Shown here: one piece after another, positions 57,517 to 64,000 of the stretch
Numbering within the stretch: the stretch's first letter is position 1
How the letters are laid out: every line of letters starts with the position of its first letter
Origin: Myxococcales bacterium
Lineage (GTDB): Bacteria > Myxococcota > UBA727 > VGSZ01
Length of the DNA stretch: 64,000 bases
Direction: 5' to 3'
Assembly (NCBI GenBank): GCA_023248635.1
Contig: JAHFED010000001.1
Location: 1-64,000, forward strand
The notes under the pieces: generated by a model
Seen by the model: only the letters and a program-made list of their open reading frames with translations
What the model was told of the DNA's origin: nothing
Database searches by the model: none
Program-made: the position numbers and the translations under genes

Positions 57517-58569
57517 CTAGCGCTCGTCACCCGAGCGGAGCGCGAGCCCCACGGCGACGGTGGCCAAGGGGGCCAGGTTCTTCAGGAAGGAGGGGTCGAG
57601 GCCCCGGCTGCCAATGTCGATCTGCCGGAAGGGGTCGATGGCTTCGACGGGGACGCCGGTCTTTGCTTCGACGGCCTTGGTCAGCGCGGGAACCTTGGCG
57701 CAGCCCCCCGACAGGTAGATGCGGTTGATCGACGCGTCCGCCGACGTCGCTGCGTAGAAGTCGAGGGAGCGCTGCACGTCGTTGGCGATGGTCTCAGAGA
57801 CCTGCTGCATCACCCGCTCGACCTCCTGAGGGACGACGGAGTCCTGGTCGCCGCCGCCGCCGCCGACCTTGAGGGCTTCGGCTTCGTCGTAGCTGACGTT
57901 CAGCTGCTTCTGGATTTCATCCGTATACTGATTCCCGCCCTGCGCGATGTCTCGAGTAAAGGCTGAAACGCCTGAGTGGATGACGTTGATGTTGACGACG
58001 GCGGCGCCGACGTTGATGAGCGCGACGGTCTCGCCCACGGGCAGGTTGTAGTTGACCTCAAAGGCGTTTTGGACCGCGAAGGAGTCGACGTCGACGACGT
58101 TGGCCATGAGTCCGGCTTCTCTGACGACGTTGATGTAGTCGTTGATCATGTCCTTCTTGGCGGCCACCAGCAGGACGTCCATCTGGCCCTGATCGTTGTG
58201 GTCGTTGAGGATGGCCACGTCGATATTGACGTCGTTGATATCGAAGGGAATGTACTGCTCGGCTTCCCACTGGATGCTCTCTTCGAGCTCTTCACGCGTC
58301 ATCACCGGCAAATTGATTTTGCGGAGAATCACCGAGTGACCAGACACGGAGACGGCGACGTCCTTTTGGCGGATCTTCTGGCTGGCCATCAGCTCTCGGA
58401 TGGCGTCGACGACCGCGGTGGCGTTCATGATGCTGCCGTCGACGATGGCCTCGGGGGGCAGCGGGATCGTGCCGAAGCACTGCAGCTGGTAGGCGCGGCG
58501 GGTCTCCTTCAGCTGGCACACCTTGATGCTGGACGAGCCGATGTCGAGGCCGATGAGGTTGTTCGCCAT
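57517..58569 (-). CDS. pilM: Type IV pilus ATPase-like protein PilM
   Basis: 350 residues of actin-like fold: IGLDIGSSSIKVCQLKE, PVMTREELEESIQWEAEQYIPFDINDV, NVGAAVVNINVIHSG and the Gly-rich IYLSGGCAKVPALTKAVE. PilM binds the PilN tail on the cytoplasmic face. A Gly-rich segment (VGGGGGDQDS) is inserted near residue 240. The XRE gene ends 4 bases upstream, so both are co-transcribed. Confidence 0.97.
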   Translation of the reverse strand: MANNLIGLDIGSSSIKVCQLKETRRAYQLQCFGTIPLPPEAIVDGSIMNATAVVDAIRELMASQKIRQKDVAVSVSGHSVILRKINLPVMTREELEESIQWEAEQYIPFDINDVNIDVAILNDHNDQGQMDVLLVAAKKDMINDYINVVREAGLMANVVDVDSFAVQNAFEVNYNLPVGETVALINVGAAVVNINVIHSGVSAFTRDIAQGGNQYTDEIQKQLNVSYDEAEALKVGGGGGDQDSVVPQEVERVMQQVSETIANDVQRSLDFYAATSADASINRIYLSGGCAKVPALTKAVEAKTGVPVEAIDPFRQIDIGSRGLDPSFLKNLAPLATVAVGLALRSGDER

Positions 58570-58572
58570 GAG

Positions 58573-58884
58573 TCACCCGTTCCCGTTTTCGATGTTGTCG
58601 TAGCTGGCGCTGGCCAAGGGCTCGTCGTCGCCGGCCGCCGTCCGGACGAAGACCTGATCCTTCTCGGCCACCGTCATGCCGAGGGCGAGAATGATCTTGC
58701 GCTTGGTGTCCATGCGGCAGGGCAGCCCGGACTCGACGCGATCGATGGTGAGCGTCGAAATGCCGGCCTTGCGCGCCAGCTCGGCTTTGGTGAGCAGGCG
58801 GTCTTCGCGCAGCCGCCGCACGTTGTTCTTGAGGCGGCTCTTCACCGCATCGGCGTCACTCGGGGTGTTGTGGTGGTTCGTCAT
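58573..58884 (-). CDS. Small XRE-family regulator ahead of pilM
   Basis: 103 residues. Helix-turn-helix about 22-75 (KNNVRRLREDRLLTKAELARKAGISTLTIDRVESG). The tail is acidic and Gly/Asn-rich (DEPLASASYDNIENGNG), no second domain. It sits 4 bases before pilM on the same strand, so it probably controls the pilus operon or itself. A fixed small HTH gene in front of pilM is the notable context. Confidence 0.92.
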   Translation of the reverse strand: MTNHHNTPSDADAVKSRLKNNVRRLREDRLLTKAELARKAGISTLTIDRVESGLPCRMDTKRKIILALGMTVAEKDQVFVRTAAGDDEPLASASYDNIENGNG

Positions 58885-59010
58885 GGGGCTCGACCACGGT
58901 AGGCCTTGCCCATCACAGACCGCAAGCTTGGGTTCACCAACCCATCACTATCTCGATCAACTACTTGATATTGCGCAGATCTGTCCAAAGGCACATCGAG
59001 ACAACCAAAC

Positions 59011-59976
59011 TCAGGAAAAGAGGCCGCCGGGGCCAAACCCGAGCAGAGGCAGCACTCGTTCGTGAAACGCATCGCCGAAGAATGCGGCCAGCAACCCCCC
59101 CAACGCCAGAAAAGGACCAAAGGGAACGGCGTCGTCGGGCGGGATCCAGGGATCGTCCTCGGAAATCGGACCCCGGTTCTTCAACTTGCCGCTGAACTTG
59201 AGCGCGAGCCCCACCACCGAGCCAGCAACCGACGCGAGGAACAAGGTCAGCGGCATCAATTGCCAGCCGAGGTTGGCACCGATGCCAGCGATGATCATCG
59301 GATCGCCCCAACCCATCGCGGTGTCATCGGGACCGACCCGAGGCTGGCCGTCTTTGCCTTTGACCCGCCGCAGCACCGCCGTGGCCGTGACGACGACGGC
59401 CGACAGCATCAAGCCCGATCCGACGCCGCCGATCAGGCGGTCGACGACGACGCTGCCGGCGACGCCGCCGTTGGCCTCGGGTCCCATGAGGAAGCGCACG
59501 ACGCCAAAGCCCAACCCCGTGACGCCCAGCGCCACCACCAACGAGATGGGCACGGTGAAGGTGTCGAGGTCGATGAAGGAGATGGCGATCAACACCAGGA
59601 TGAAAACGGTGAGCTCGAGAGCAGCAACGGTGAGGCCGAAGCGCGCAACGGCGGCGGCGCAAGAAAGGCCCCCCAGAAATTCGACGAAGGGGTAACGCGC
59701 CGAGATGGCGACGCCGCAGTTGCGACAGCGGGCCCGCAAGATCACCCAGGAGAGGATCGGGACGTTGTCGTAGGCCGCGATCTGCTTTTCACATTTGGGG
59801 CAGCGGGAACGAGGCGTGACGACGCTGATGCGGCGCGGAACCCGCGCGATGACGACGTTGAGAAAGCTGCCCCACAAGGCCCCGAAACAAAAGGCAATGG
59901 CCAGCACGCACGCCGCCACCACGGTCGGCAGCTCGCGCGGCGGGGTGGCCAACCAGGACAGGGTGTCTGCGTCCAT
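59011..59976 (-). CDS. pilD: Prepilin peptidase / N-methyltransferase
   Basis: Cleaves the leader of prepilins and methylates the new N-terminus. 321 residues with about eight membrane segments. SFLNVVIARVPRR, the four-Cys zinc motif CPKCEK and CRNC, catalytic Asp in SFIDLDTF, and the second Asp in AMGWGDP (canonical GxGD modified to GWGD). 126 bases of intergenic sequence separate it from the XRE gene. A hypothetical aldolase gene precedes it by 9 bases. Confidence 0.95.
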   Translation of the reverse strand: MDADTLSWLATPPRELPTVVAACVLAIAFCFGALWGSFLNVVIARVPRRISVVTPRSRCPKCEKQIAAYDNVPILSWVILRARCRNCGVAISARYPFVEFLGGLSCAAAVARFGLTVAALELTVFILVLIAISFIDLDTFTVPISLVVALGVTGLGFGVVRFLMGPEANGGVAGSVVVDRLIGGVGSGLMLSAVVVTATAVLRRVKGKDGQPRVGPDDTAMGWGDPMIIAGIGANLGWQLMPLTLFLASVAGSVVGLALKFSGKLKNRGPISEDDPWIPPDDAVPFGPFLALGGLLAAFFGDAFHERVLPLLGFGPGGLFS

Positions 59977-59985
59977 CGTTCGAAC

Positions 59986-61035
59986 CTAACGCCCCGCCCT
60001 GCCCGGTGCTTCCGGTCGGGACATCTGGGCGCGCTGCAGGTCGAGGGCGACGTCGACGATGAGGTCTTCTTGCCCCCCGACGAGCTTGCGCCGGCCCACC
60101 TCAACCAAGATGTCTCTGGCGTCGACGCCGAAGCGCAGCGCTGCTCGCTCGGTGTGCAGCAAGAAGCTCGAGTAGACGCCGGCGAAGCCCATCATCAGCG
60201 CGTTGCCGTCGATCTGCACGGGATGCTCCGCCTGCATTGGGCGCACGAGCTGATCAGCGCACTCGATCAGAGGATACAGCAATGCCCCCGTCTCTATGCC
60301 CATTCGCTGCAGCACCGCGACCAGCACCTCGAGGCGACAGTTGCCGGCCCCCGCGCCCATGCCGGCGACGCTGCCGTCGACGCGGTCGGCCCCGGCCTCG
60401 ATGGCGACCACGGTGCAGGCCACGCCGAGCCCGAGGTTGTCGTGGTTGTGAAACCCGACTTCACACGACAGTGATTCCTTGAGTGCAGTGATCTTTTCTT
60501 TGGCTTCGTGCATCAGCAGTGCGCCGGCGGAGTCGACGACGTAGACGCAGTGGGCTCCGGCCTTCTCCATGATTTTGGCTTGGCCCACGAGCTCCGACGT
60601 CGACGTCATGTGGGCCATCATGAGAAAGGTGGCGACGTCGAAGTCCAGGTGGCGGGCGGTCTCGATGTGCTCGTTGGCGATGTCGGCCTCGGTGCAGTGA
60701 GTCGCGATGCGGATGGTGTCGACGCCGCAAGCCTTGGCCAGGTGCAGCTCTTTGGTGGTGCCGATGCCGGGCAGCAAGAGGGCGGCGAGCTTGCTGTGCT
60801 TGAGCACGGCTTTGACCGCCCGCAGGTATTCTTCTTCTGTATGGCGAGAGAAGCCGTAGGTAAAGGAATTGCCGTTGAGTCCGTCACCGTGGCTGACCTC
60901 GATAATGTCGATTCGTGCCTCATCGAGCTTGGCAGCGATCGCGACCATTTGTTGGATGGAATATTGATGAGCCAGCGCGTGCATGCCGTCGCGCAGGGTG
61001 GCGTCATTCAAGACGAGCTTCGAGGTGCGAGCCAT
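59986..61035 (-). CDS. 4-hydroxy-2-oxovalerate aldolase-like protein (DmpG/HpaI-unrelated, HMGL-like TIM barrel)
   Basis: 349 residues. LNDATLRDGMHALAHQYS (metal-binding DATLRDG), IIEVSHGDGLNGNS, GFHNHDNLGLGVA (His pair) and DGSVAGMGAGAGNC match the DmpG/BphI class II pyruvate aldolases, which release pyruvate and an aldehyde. DmpG normally channels acetaldehyde to DmpF; no dmpF is adjacent. ATG 61035 gives the normal length. It is in one run with pilD, which is an odd pairing. Confidence 0.92.
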   Translation of the reverse strand: MARTSKLVLNDATLRDGMHALAHQYSIQQMVAIAAKLDEARIDIIEVSHGDGLNGNSFTYGFSRHTEEEYLRAVKAVLKHSKLAALLLPGIGTTKELHLAKACGVDTIRIATHCTEADIANEHIETARHLDFDVATFLMMAHMTSTSELVGQAKIMEKAGAHCVYVVDSAGALLMHEAKEKITALKESLSCEVGFHNHDNLGLGVACTVVAIEAGADRVDGSVAGMGAGAGNCRLEVLVAVLQRMGIETGALLYPLIECADQLVRPMQAEHPVQIDGNALMMGFAGVYSSFLLHTERAALRFGVDARDILVEVGRRKLVGGQEDLIVDVALDLQRAQMSRPEAPGRAGR

Positions 61036-61079
61036 GGCCCGATGTAGCTCGCGCGACGCTCTGGTGGAACCCGGCGAGA

Positions 61080-61496
61080 CTATGGGGCCGGCCGACGCTG
61101 TCGGCGGAGCACGCGCATGCGCGCTTCGATGGTGGAGCGGGCCGGCAGCTGGCTCTCCTTCACGGCGCGGCTCAGGCGCAAGAGCGGCTGGTCGTCGACG
61201 AGAAACGACGACAAGAGCTCGGGCACGTCGGGCGGCCCAACGCCGCAAGAGACGAATTCGTTGTCGGCCTCGCTGAGAGTCAGGCGGTCGGCGTCGACGT
61301 CGAGGTCGCTGTTGCGGCGCCGCACCACGATGTTGGGGCCGAGATCGCACAAGCCATAGCAGCCACCTCGGTGCAGACGCGCGCGCTCCTGACCGTCGAG
61401 CTCGTGGGCACAAGCATGGGTGACGACGTCGGCGCCGTTGGCTCGACACATCCGCCCCTCGCAGACCCAGACGTCGAAATGCGGGCGCTCAGCCAT
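61080..61496 (-). CDS. [2Fe-2S] thioredoxin-like ferredoxin protein
   Basis: 138 residues. CEGRMCRANGAD and GGCYGLCDLGPN give the spaced Cys pairs of the thioredoxin-like [2Fe-2S] ferredoxin domain. A charged C-terminal extension (about 45 residues) follows. It precedes the aldolase by 44 bases on the same strand. Electron partner unknown. Confidence 0.85.
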   Translation of the reverse strand: MAERPHFDVWVCEGRMCRANGADVVTHACAHELDGQERARLHRGGCYGLCDLGPNIVVRRRNSDLDVDADRLTLSEADNEFVSCGVGPPDVPELLSSFLVDDQPLLRLSRAVKESQLPARSTIEARMRVLRRQRRPAP

Positions 61497-61710
61497 CGCT
61501 CACGGTCGTTTCTCCCTGGATGAAGGCTCCCGCGCAGGCACCCTACAAAGCGGCCGAGAGAAGATCAGGTTTGCGTCCCATGGACATCGTGGAGCCGCAC
61601 GCCCGATCCCCGTCACGCGCTGCCGCGGCGTCCGCTCAAAAGCCCCTTCTCGTTCGGCGTCGGGCTTTGTTACTAGAATGGCTCACCGCTGTTGTTGCCG
61701 AGGAGGATCC

Positions 61711-62433
61711 ATGTCCGTCATCGCTGGTTTCGCGCCCCCCATCTCTGGTCCCTCTGAGTCTCGCCTCGCCTTCATGCGCAAAGTCGGCGTGTTCACGTTC
61801 GTCGGCCTGGCGGTCGCCGCGCTGATCGCGGTGGTGTCGACCTTCACGGTCGCGCCGGCGCTCTACTCGATGGGACGCTGGGGCGGCTTCGTCGGCATCA
61901 TGGGCTCCTTCGCCATCTCGCACTACGTCGCCCGCAAGATGGTCTACGGCGGCGCCAAGATTCCGGGCTTCGTGCTCGCCGTCGCCTTCGAGGGCGTCTC
62001 CTTCGGCTTCTTGCTGCTTTCGACCATCAGCTACGTGCCGATTGGCGGGACCGCGGAAGCTGCCTTCGCAGCGGGGCTGGGCATCATCGCCAAAGCCATG
62101 GCCATCACGGCGTCGTCGGGGCTCGGGATGTTGATCTACGTGTGGTTCAACAAGAGCGAGCTCAGCATCGTGAAGGCCGGGCTCTCGATCCTCGGCATGC
62201 CGATGATCGTGCTGATGGTGTTGAGCTTCGTCTTCCCCGTCGGCGGCGTCTTTGGGCTCATCATCTGTGGCGTCTTCGTCGTGGCGTCGGGCGCTGCCCT
62301 TCTTTATCGCCTGAATTCCGTCGTTCATGAGTACAGCGAAGATCAACATATCGAGGCTGCCTACGAGATCTCGATGGCTTTGCTCGTGCTGCTCTGGAAC
62401 GTCATCTCGCTGCTCAACCGCCTGCGCCGATAG
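61711..62433 (+). CDS. Bax inhibitor-1/YccA-family membrane protein
   Basis: 240 residues with about seven membrane helices. Family signature regions GGFVGIMGSFAISHYVARKM, LAVAFEGVSFGFLLLSTISYV and the C-terminal EDQHIEAAYEISMALLVLLWNVISLLNRL. The family acts as pH-gated calcium leak channels in some bacteria. ATG 61711 follows GAGGAGGATCC. A strong terminator follows. Confidence 0.93.
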   Translation: MSVIAGFAPPISGPSESRLAFMRKVGVFTFVGLAVAALIAVVSTFTVAPALYSMGRWGGFVGIMGSFAISHYVARKMVYGGAKIPGFVLAVAFEGVSFGFLLLSTISYVPIGGTAEAAFAAGLGIIAKAMAITASSGLGMLIYVWFNKSELSIVKAGLSILGMPMIVLMVLSFVFPVGGVFGLIICGVFVVASGAALLYRLNSVVHEYSEDQHIEAAYEISMALLVLLWNVISLLNRLRR

Positions 62434-62462
62434 GCAGCGGCTCGAGGACGCTGATCCGAGCG

Positions 62463-62493
62463 GGGTCCAGGTACACCTGGGCCCTTTTTTTTT
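62463..62493 (+). terminator. Intrinsic terminator after the BI-1 gene
   Basis: Hairpin GGGTCCAGGT / ACCTGGGCCC (one G:U pair) followed by nine T (62485-62493). It lies between the two convergent genes. Confidence 0.93.
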
Positions 62494-62523
62494 CGGACGC
62501 GCTGAAGAAACGCACCACGTGCG

Positions 62524-63291
62524 TTATTTTGGGATCGCTTTGAGCATGGCTTTTCCATCTTTCAGCACCACTTTGAAATCCACCGCTTCGCAGTTGTGCT
62601 TCTGGCGGATGCTGGGCACTTGCTTGGCGATTTGGGCTCTCAAGGCATCGAGGGAGAGGGTCGAGGCCTCGCCGGTGCGCTTCTTGGCGTCCATGTAGAC
62701 CTTGTAGAGCTTCTGCAGCTGCTGCTCCGAGGGACCGCCGCCGCTGCCGCCGACGTCGACGGGTCGTGGCGCAGGTGGGGGTGGACGGGGCGCGGGGGGC
62801 TTGGGGGCCACAGGGGCGGGCTTCGATGGGCCGGTGCCCGAAAGAGAGTCTTCGTCGAAGGAACCCATGTCGACGTCGAAGGAGTCGGTAGCCTCCCCCA
62901 TGCCAGATACGGGCCGAGGAAGATCGACGCGGTCGGCGACCTGGCTGCCGGCGAGGCGCGCGGCTTCTTGCTCGCGCGCCTTGCGCAGTCCGAGCTTCAG
63001 CTTGTCGCGCTTGTAGGTCCCGTCTTCGATCTGCTTCAGCGTGCGCGCCCAGATGCGCTCCATCGACACGAAGCGAGCGTGAATCTGGTTGAAACGAAAG
63101 CGGTCCTGGGTGTTCCAGTCGCCCAGCTCTTCCTCTTTGATCTTGCGCATGGTGCCGGCGAACTGGGCCTGCGTCATCGTGGGAGCGCGGCGCTGCAGAC
63201 CCATGAAGAACTGTTCGAACTCGCGACGGATCCCTTCCGCGCTCTTCTCGAGATCGTCGAGTCGCTTTTTCTGCGCCGAATTCGCCGCCAT
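62524..63291 (-). CDS. MXAN_5187 C-terminal-domain-like protein
   Basis: 255 residues, related by pattern to a Myxococcus family named for MXAN_5187; I am only moderately sure. N-terminal coiled-coil (about 1-110) with QKKRLDDLEKSAEGIRREFEQFFMG, a disordered Pro-rich linker (KPPAPRPPPPAPRPVDVGG), and a C-terminal small domain (SEQQLQKLYKVYMDAKKRTGEASTLSLDALRAQIAKQ). No function established. Confidence 0.7.
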   Translation of the reverse strand: MAANSAQKKRLDDLEKSAEGIRREFEQFFMGLQRRAPTMTQAQFAGTMRKIKEEELGDWNTQDRFRFNQIHARFVSMERIWARTLKQIEDGTYKRDKLKLGLRKAREQEAARLAGSQVADRVDLPRPVSGMGEATDSFDVDMGSFDEDSLSGTGPSKPAPVAPKPPAPRPPPPAPRPVDVGGSGGGPSEQQLQKLYKVYMDAKKRTGEASTLSLDALRAQIAKQVPSIRQKHNCEAVDFKVVLKDGKAMLKAIPK

Positions 63292-63302
63292 CGGACCGGA
63301 CT

Positions 63303-64000
63303 CTAACGGCTTTCGGCGGAAGGTCGCACATCGACCGCGCCGACGTCGTCAGGGCGGGCAACAGGGGCGTCGCGGCGCTGTTCGTCGGCGAGCTTTTGCA
63401 GGCGCCCTCGCTCCGCCGTCAAGAAAGCGCGGTCGAAGCCCTCGTCGTCGCCTTGGACTTGCAGGCGCTCCAGGATGGCCAGGCCTTCGGCGGCGGCGTT
63501 GTTCTGGCCGAGGGCCGTTGCGTAGGTGTGGGCGATGGCTGCCTCATGTTTGCCCGACTCGTCGAAGGCTTCTTTGGCGAGGGGCAGCGCGCGTTGGGGA
63601 TCTTGCACTGCGGGCTCACGCGCGCGCAGCAGCAGCCAGGCGCAGGTGTTCTTGAGCACCGGTGCTGGGCCCTTGAGCTCCTCGAGAGCAGCGCCGCACA
63701 AGGTGCGCACGCTAAAGCCGTCGGTGATGTCCATCTGGCCCGGGTCGTCGTCGTCGGGCTCCGAGAGCCCCAGCTCGCGCACCGCGTTGTCAAAGCCGGC
63801 TTGGCGGTCACCTCCGCGCTGAAAACCGACGAAGGCGGCGGCGGCGGCGGCGCCGGCTTCGTCGTCTTTGCCATCGTGCTCGAGCACGCGCGCGGCGAGG
63901 AGCAAGGTTGCAGGGTCGTCGGGGGCCAAGGCCGTCGCGCGAGCGCTGTGGATCCTGGCGCTCGAGAGGGGGTCGTCGTCGACGTTGTTGGGTTGAGCAG
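63303..64000 (-). CDS. TPR-like repeat protein, N-terminus outside the window
   Basis: The frame is open to base 64000, so the gene continues beyond the window. The visible 232 residues are helical-repeat (LAPDDPATLLLAARVLEHDGKDDEAGAA, YATALGQNNAAAEGLAILERL) with an acidic DDDD patch. Likely a scaffold; no catalytic features. It ends 11 bases before the MXAN_5187-like gene on the same strand. Confidence 0.75.
   Translation of the reverse strand, partial: AQPNNVDDDPLSSARIHSARATALAPDDPATLLLAARVLEHDGKDDEAGAAAAAAFVGFQRGGDRQAGFDNAVRELGLSEPDDDDPGQMDITDGFSVRTLCGAALEELKGPAPVLKNTCAWLLLRAREPAVQDPQRALPLAKEAFDESGKHEAAIAHTYATALGQNNAAAEGLAILERLQVQGDDEGFDRAFLTAERGRLQKLADEQRRDAPVARPDDVGAVDVRPSAESR

Overview
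This 64 kb window is a gene-dense, GC-rich stretch of bacterial chromosome. Three large Ser/Thr kinases, a GldG-type ABC exporter, a split type IV pilus locus, a Roadblock/LC7 protein, an MXAN_5187-like protein, many Cys-rich lipoproteins and a glycogen phosphorylase point to a deltaproteobacterium in the broad sense, most likely a Myxococcota-type predator or gliding relative. That placement is inferred from gene content; there is no rRNA here. I see no prophage, insertion sequence, transposase or CRISPR array.

Layout. 1-6.6 kb: the end of a sigma-54 activator, pyrG, an aldehyde dehydrogenase, a leftward polysaccharide export/glycosyltransferase pair, and fur. 6.7-11.8 kb: a plasmid-style partition cassette (zinc-finger ParA plus a small ribbon-helix-helix partner, with CAGATC repeats upstream), a DUF2520 oxidoreductase whose reading frame contains a hairpin repeat, and an M16 peptidase. 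11.8-18.4 kb: two response regulators, a STAS-like/zinc-ribbon/kinase fusion, a Cys-rich lipoprotein, a lipase, a YkgJ cysteine-cluster protein and an unknown protein. Hairpin repeats with covarying stems sit between these genes. 18.4-31.2 kb: one copy of an inverted two-copy element, glgP, a kinase with a cyclic-nucleotide-binding domain, gyrA overlapping a lipoprotein/ABC/GldG operon, then miaA. 31.2-42.6 kb: xseA, a flavin reductase with a Pro/Gln/Tyr-rich tail, an orphan Fur box beside a bidirectional terminator, an XRE-cupin regulator, map, a PEGA-domain kinase, two small leftward genes, two tRNA-Ser genes, a MshEN-REC-TPR protein, a lone EutN/CcmL microcompartment vertex protein and lspA. 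42.7-53.2 kb: an Hsp70-like chaperone, a crotonase, pilQ, a lipoprotein, a Roadblock protein, aroQ, efp, a 69-residue protein with a perfect Shine-Dalgarno sequence, and an Rsm22-like protein. 53-64 kb, mostly leftward: lysC, proA, pilP-O-N-M, a small XRE regulator, pilD, an aldolase, a 2Fe-2S protein, then a BI-1 membrane protein (rightward), an MXAN_5187-like protein and a truncated TPR protein.

How genes work together. Many neighbours overlap by ATGA or GTGA, so translational coupling is common: ParA with its partner and DUF2520, YkgJ with the next gene, the lipoprotein/ABC/GldG set, xseA-miaA, Hsp70-crotonase, and proA-lysC. The pilus alignment subcomplex and prepilin peptidase lie in one leftward run, but the secretin pilQ is about 7 kb away on the other strand next to the Roadblock gene.

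Most unusual features: the hairpin repeat family (in arrays, inside one gene and over the stop codon of another), the partition cassette with a zinc-finger ParA, the orphan Fur box with a possible small RNA, the orphan EutN, a 141-bp inverted-repeat element before aroQ, and a two-copy MITE-like element.
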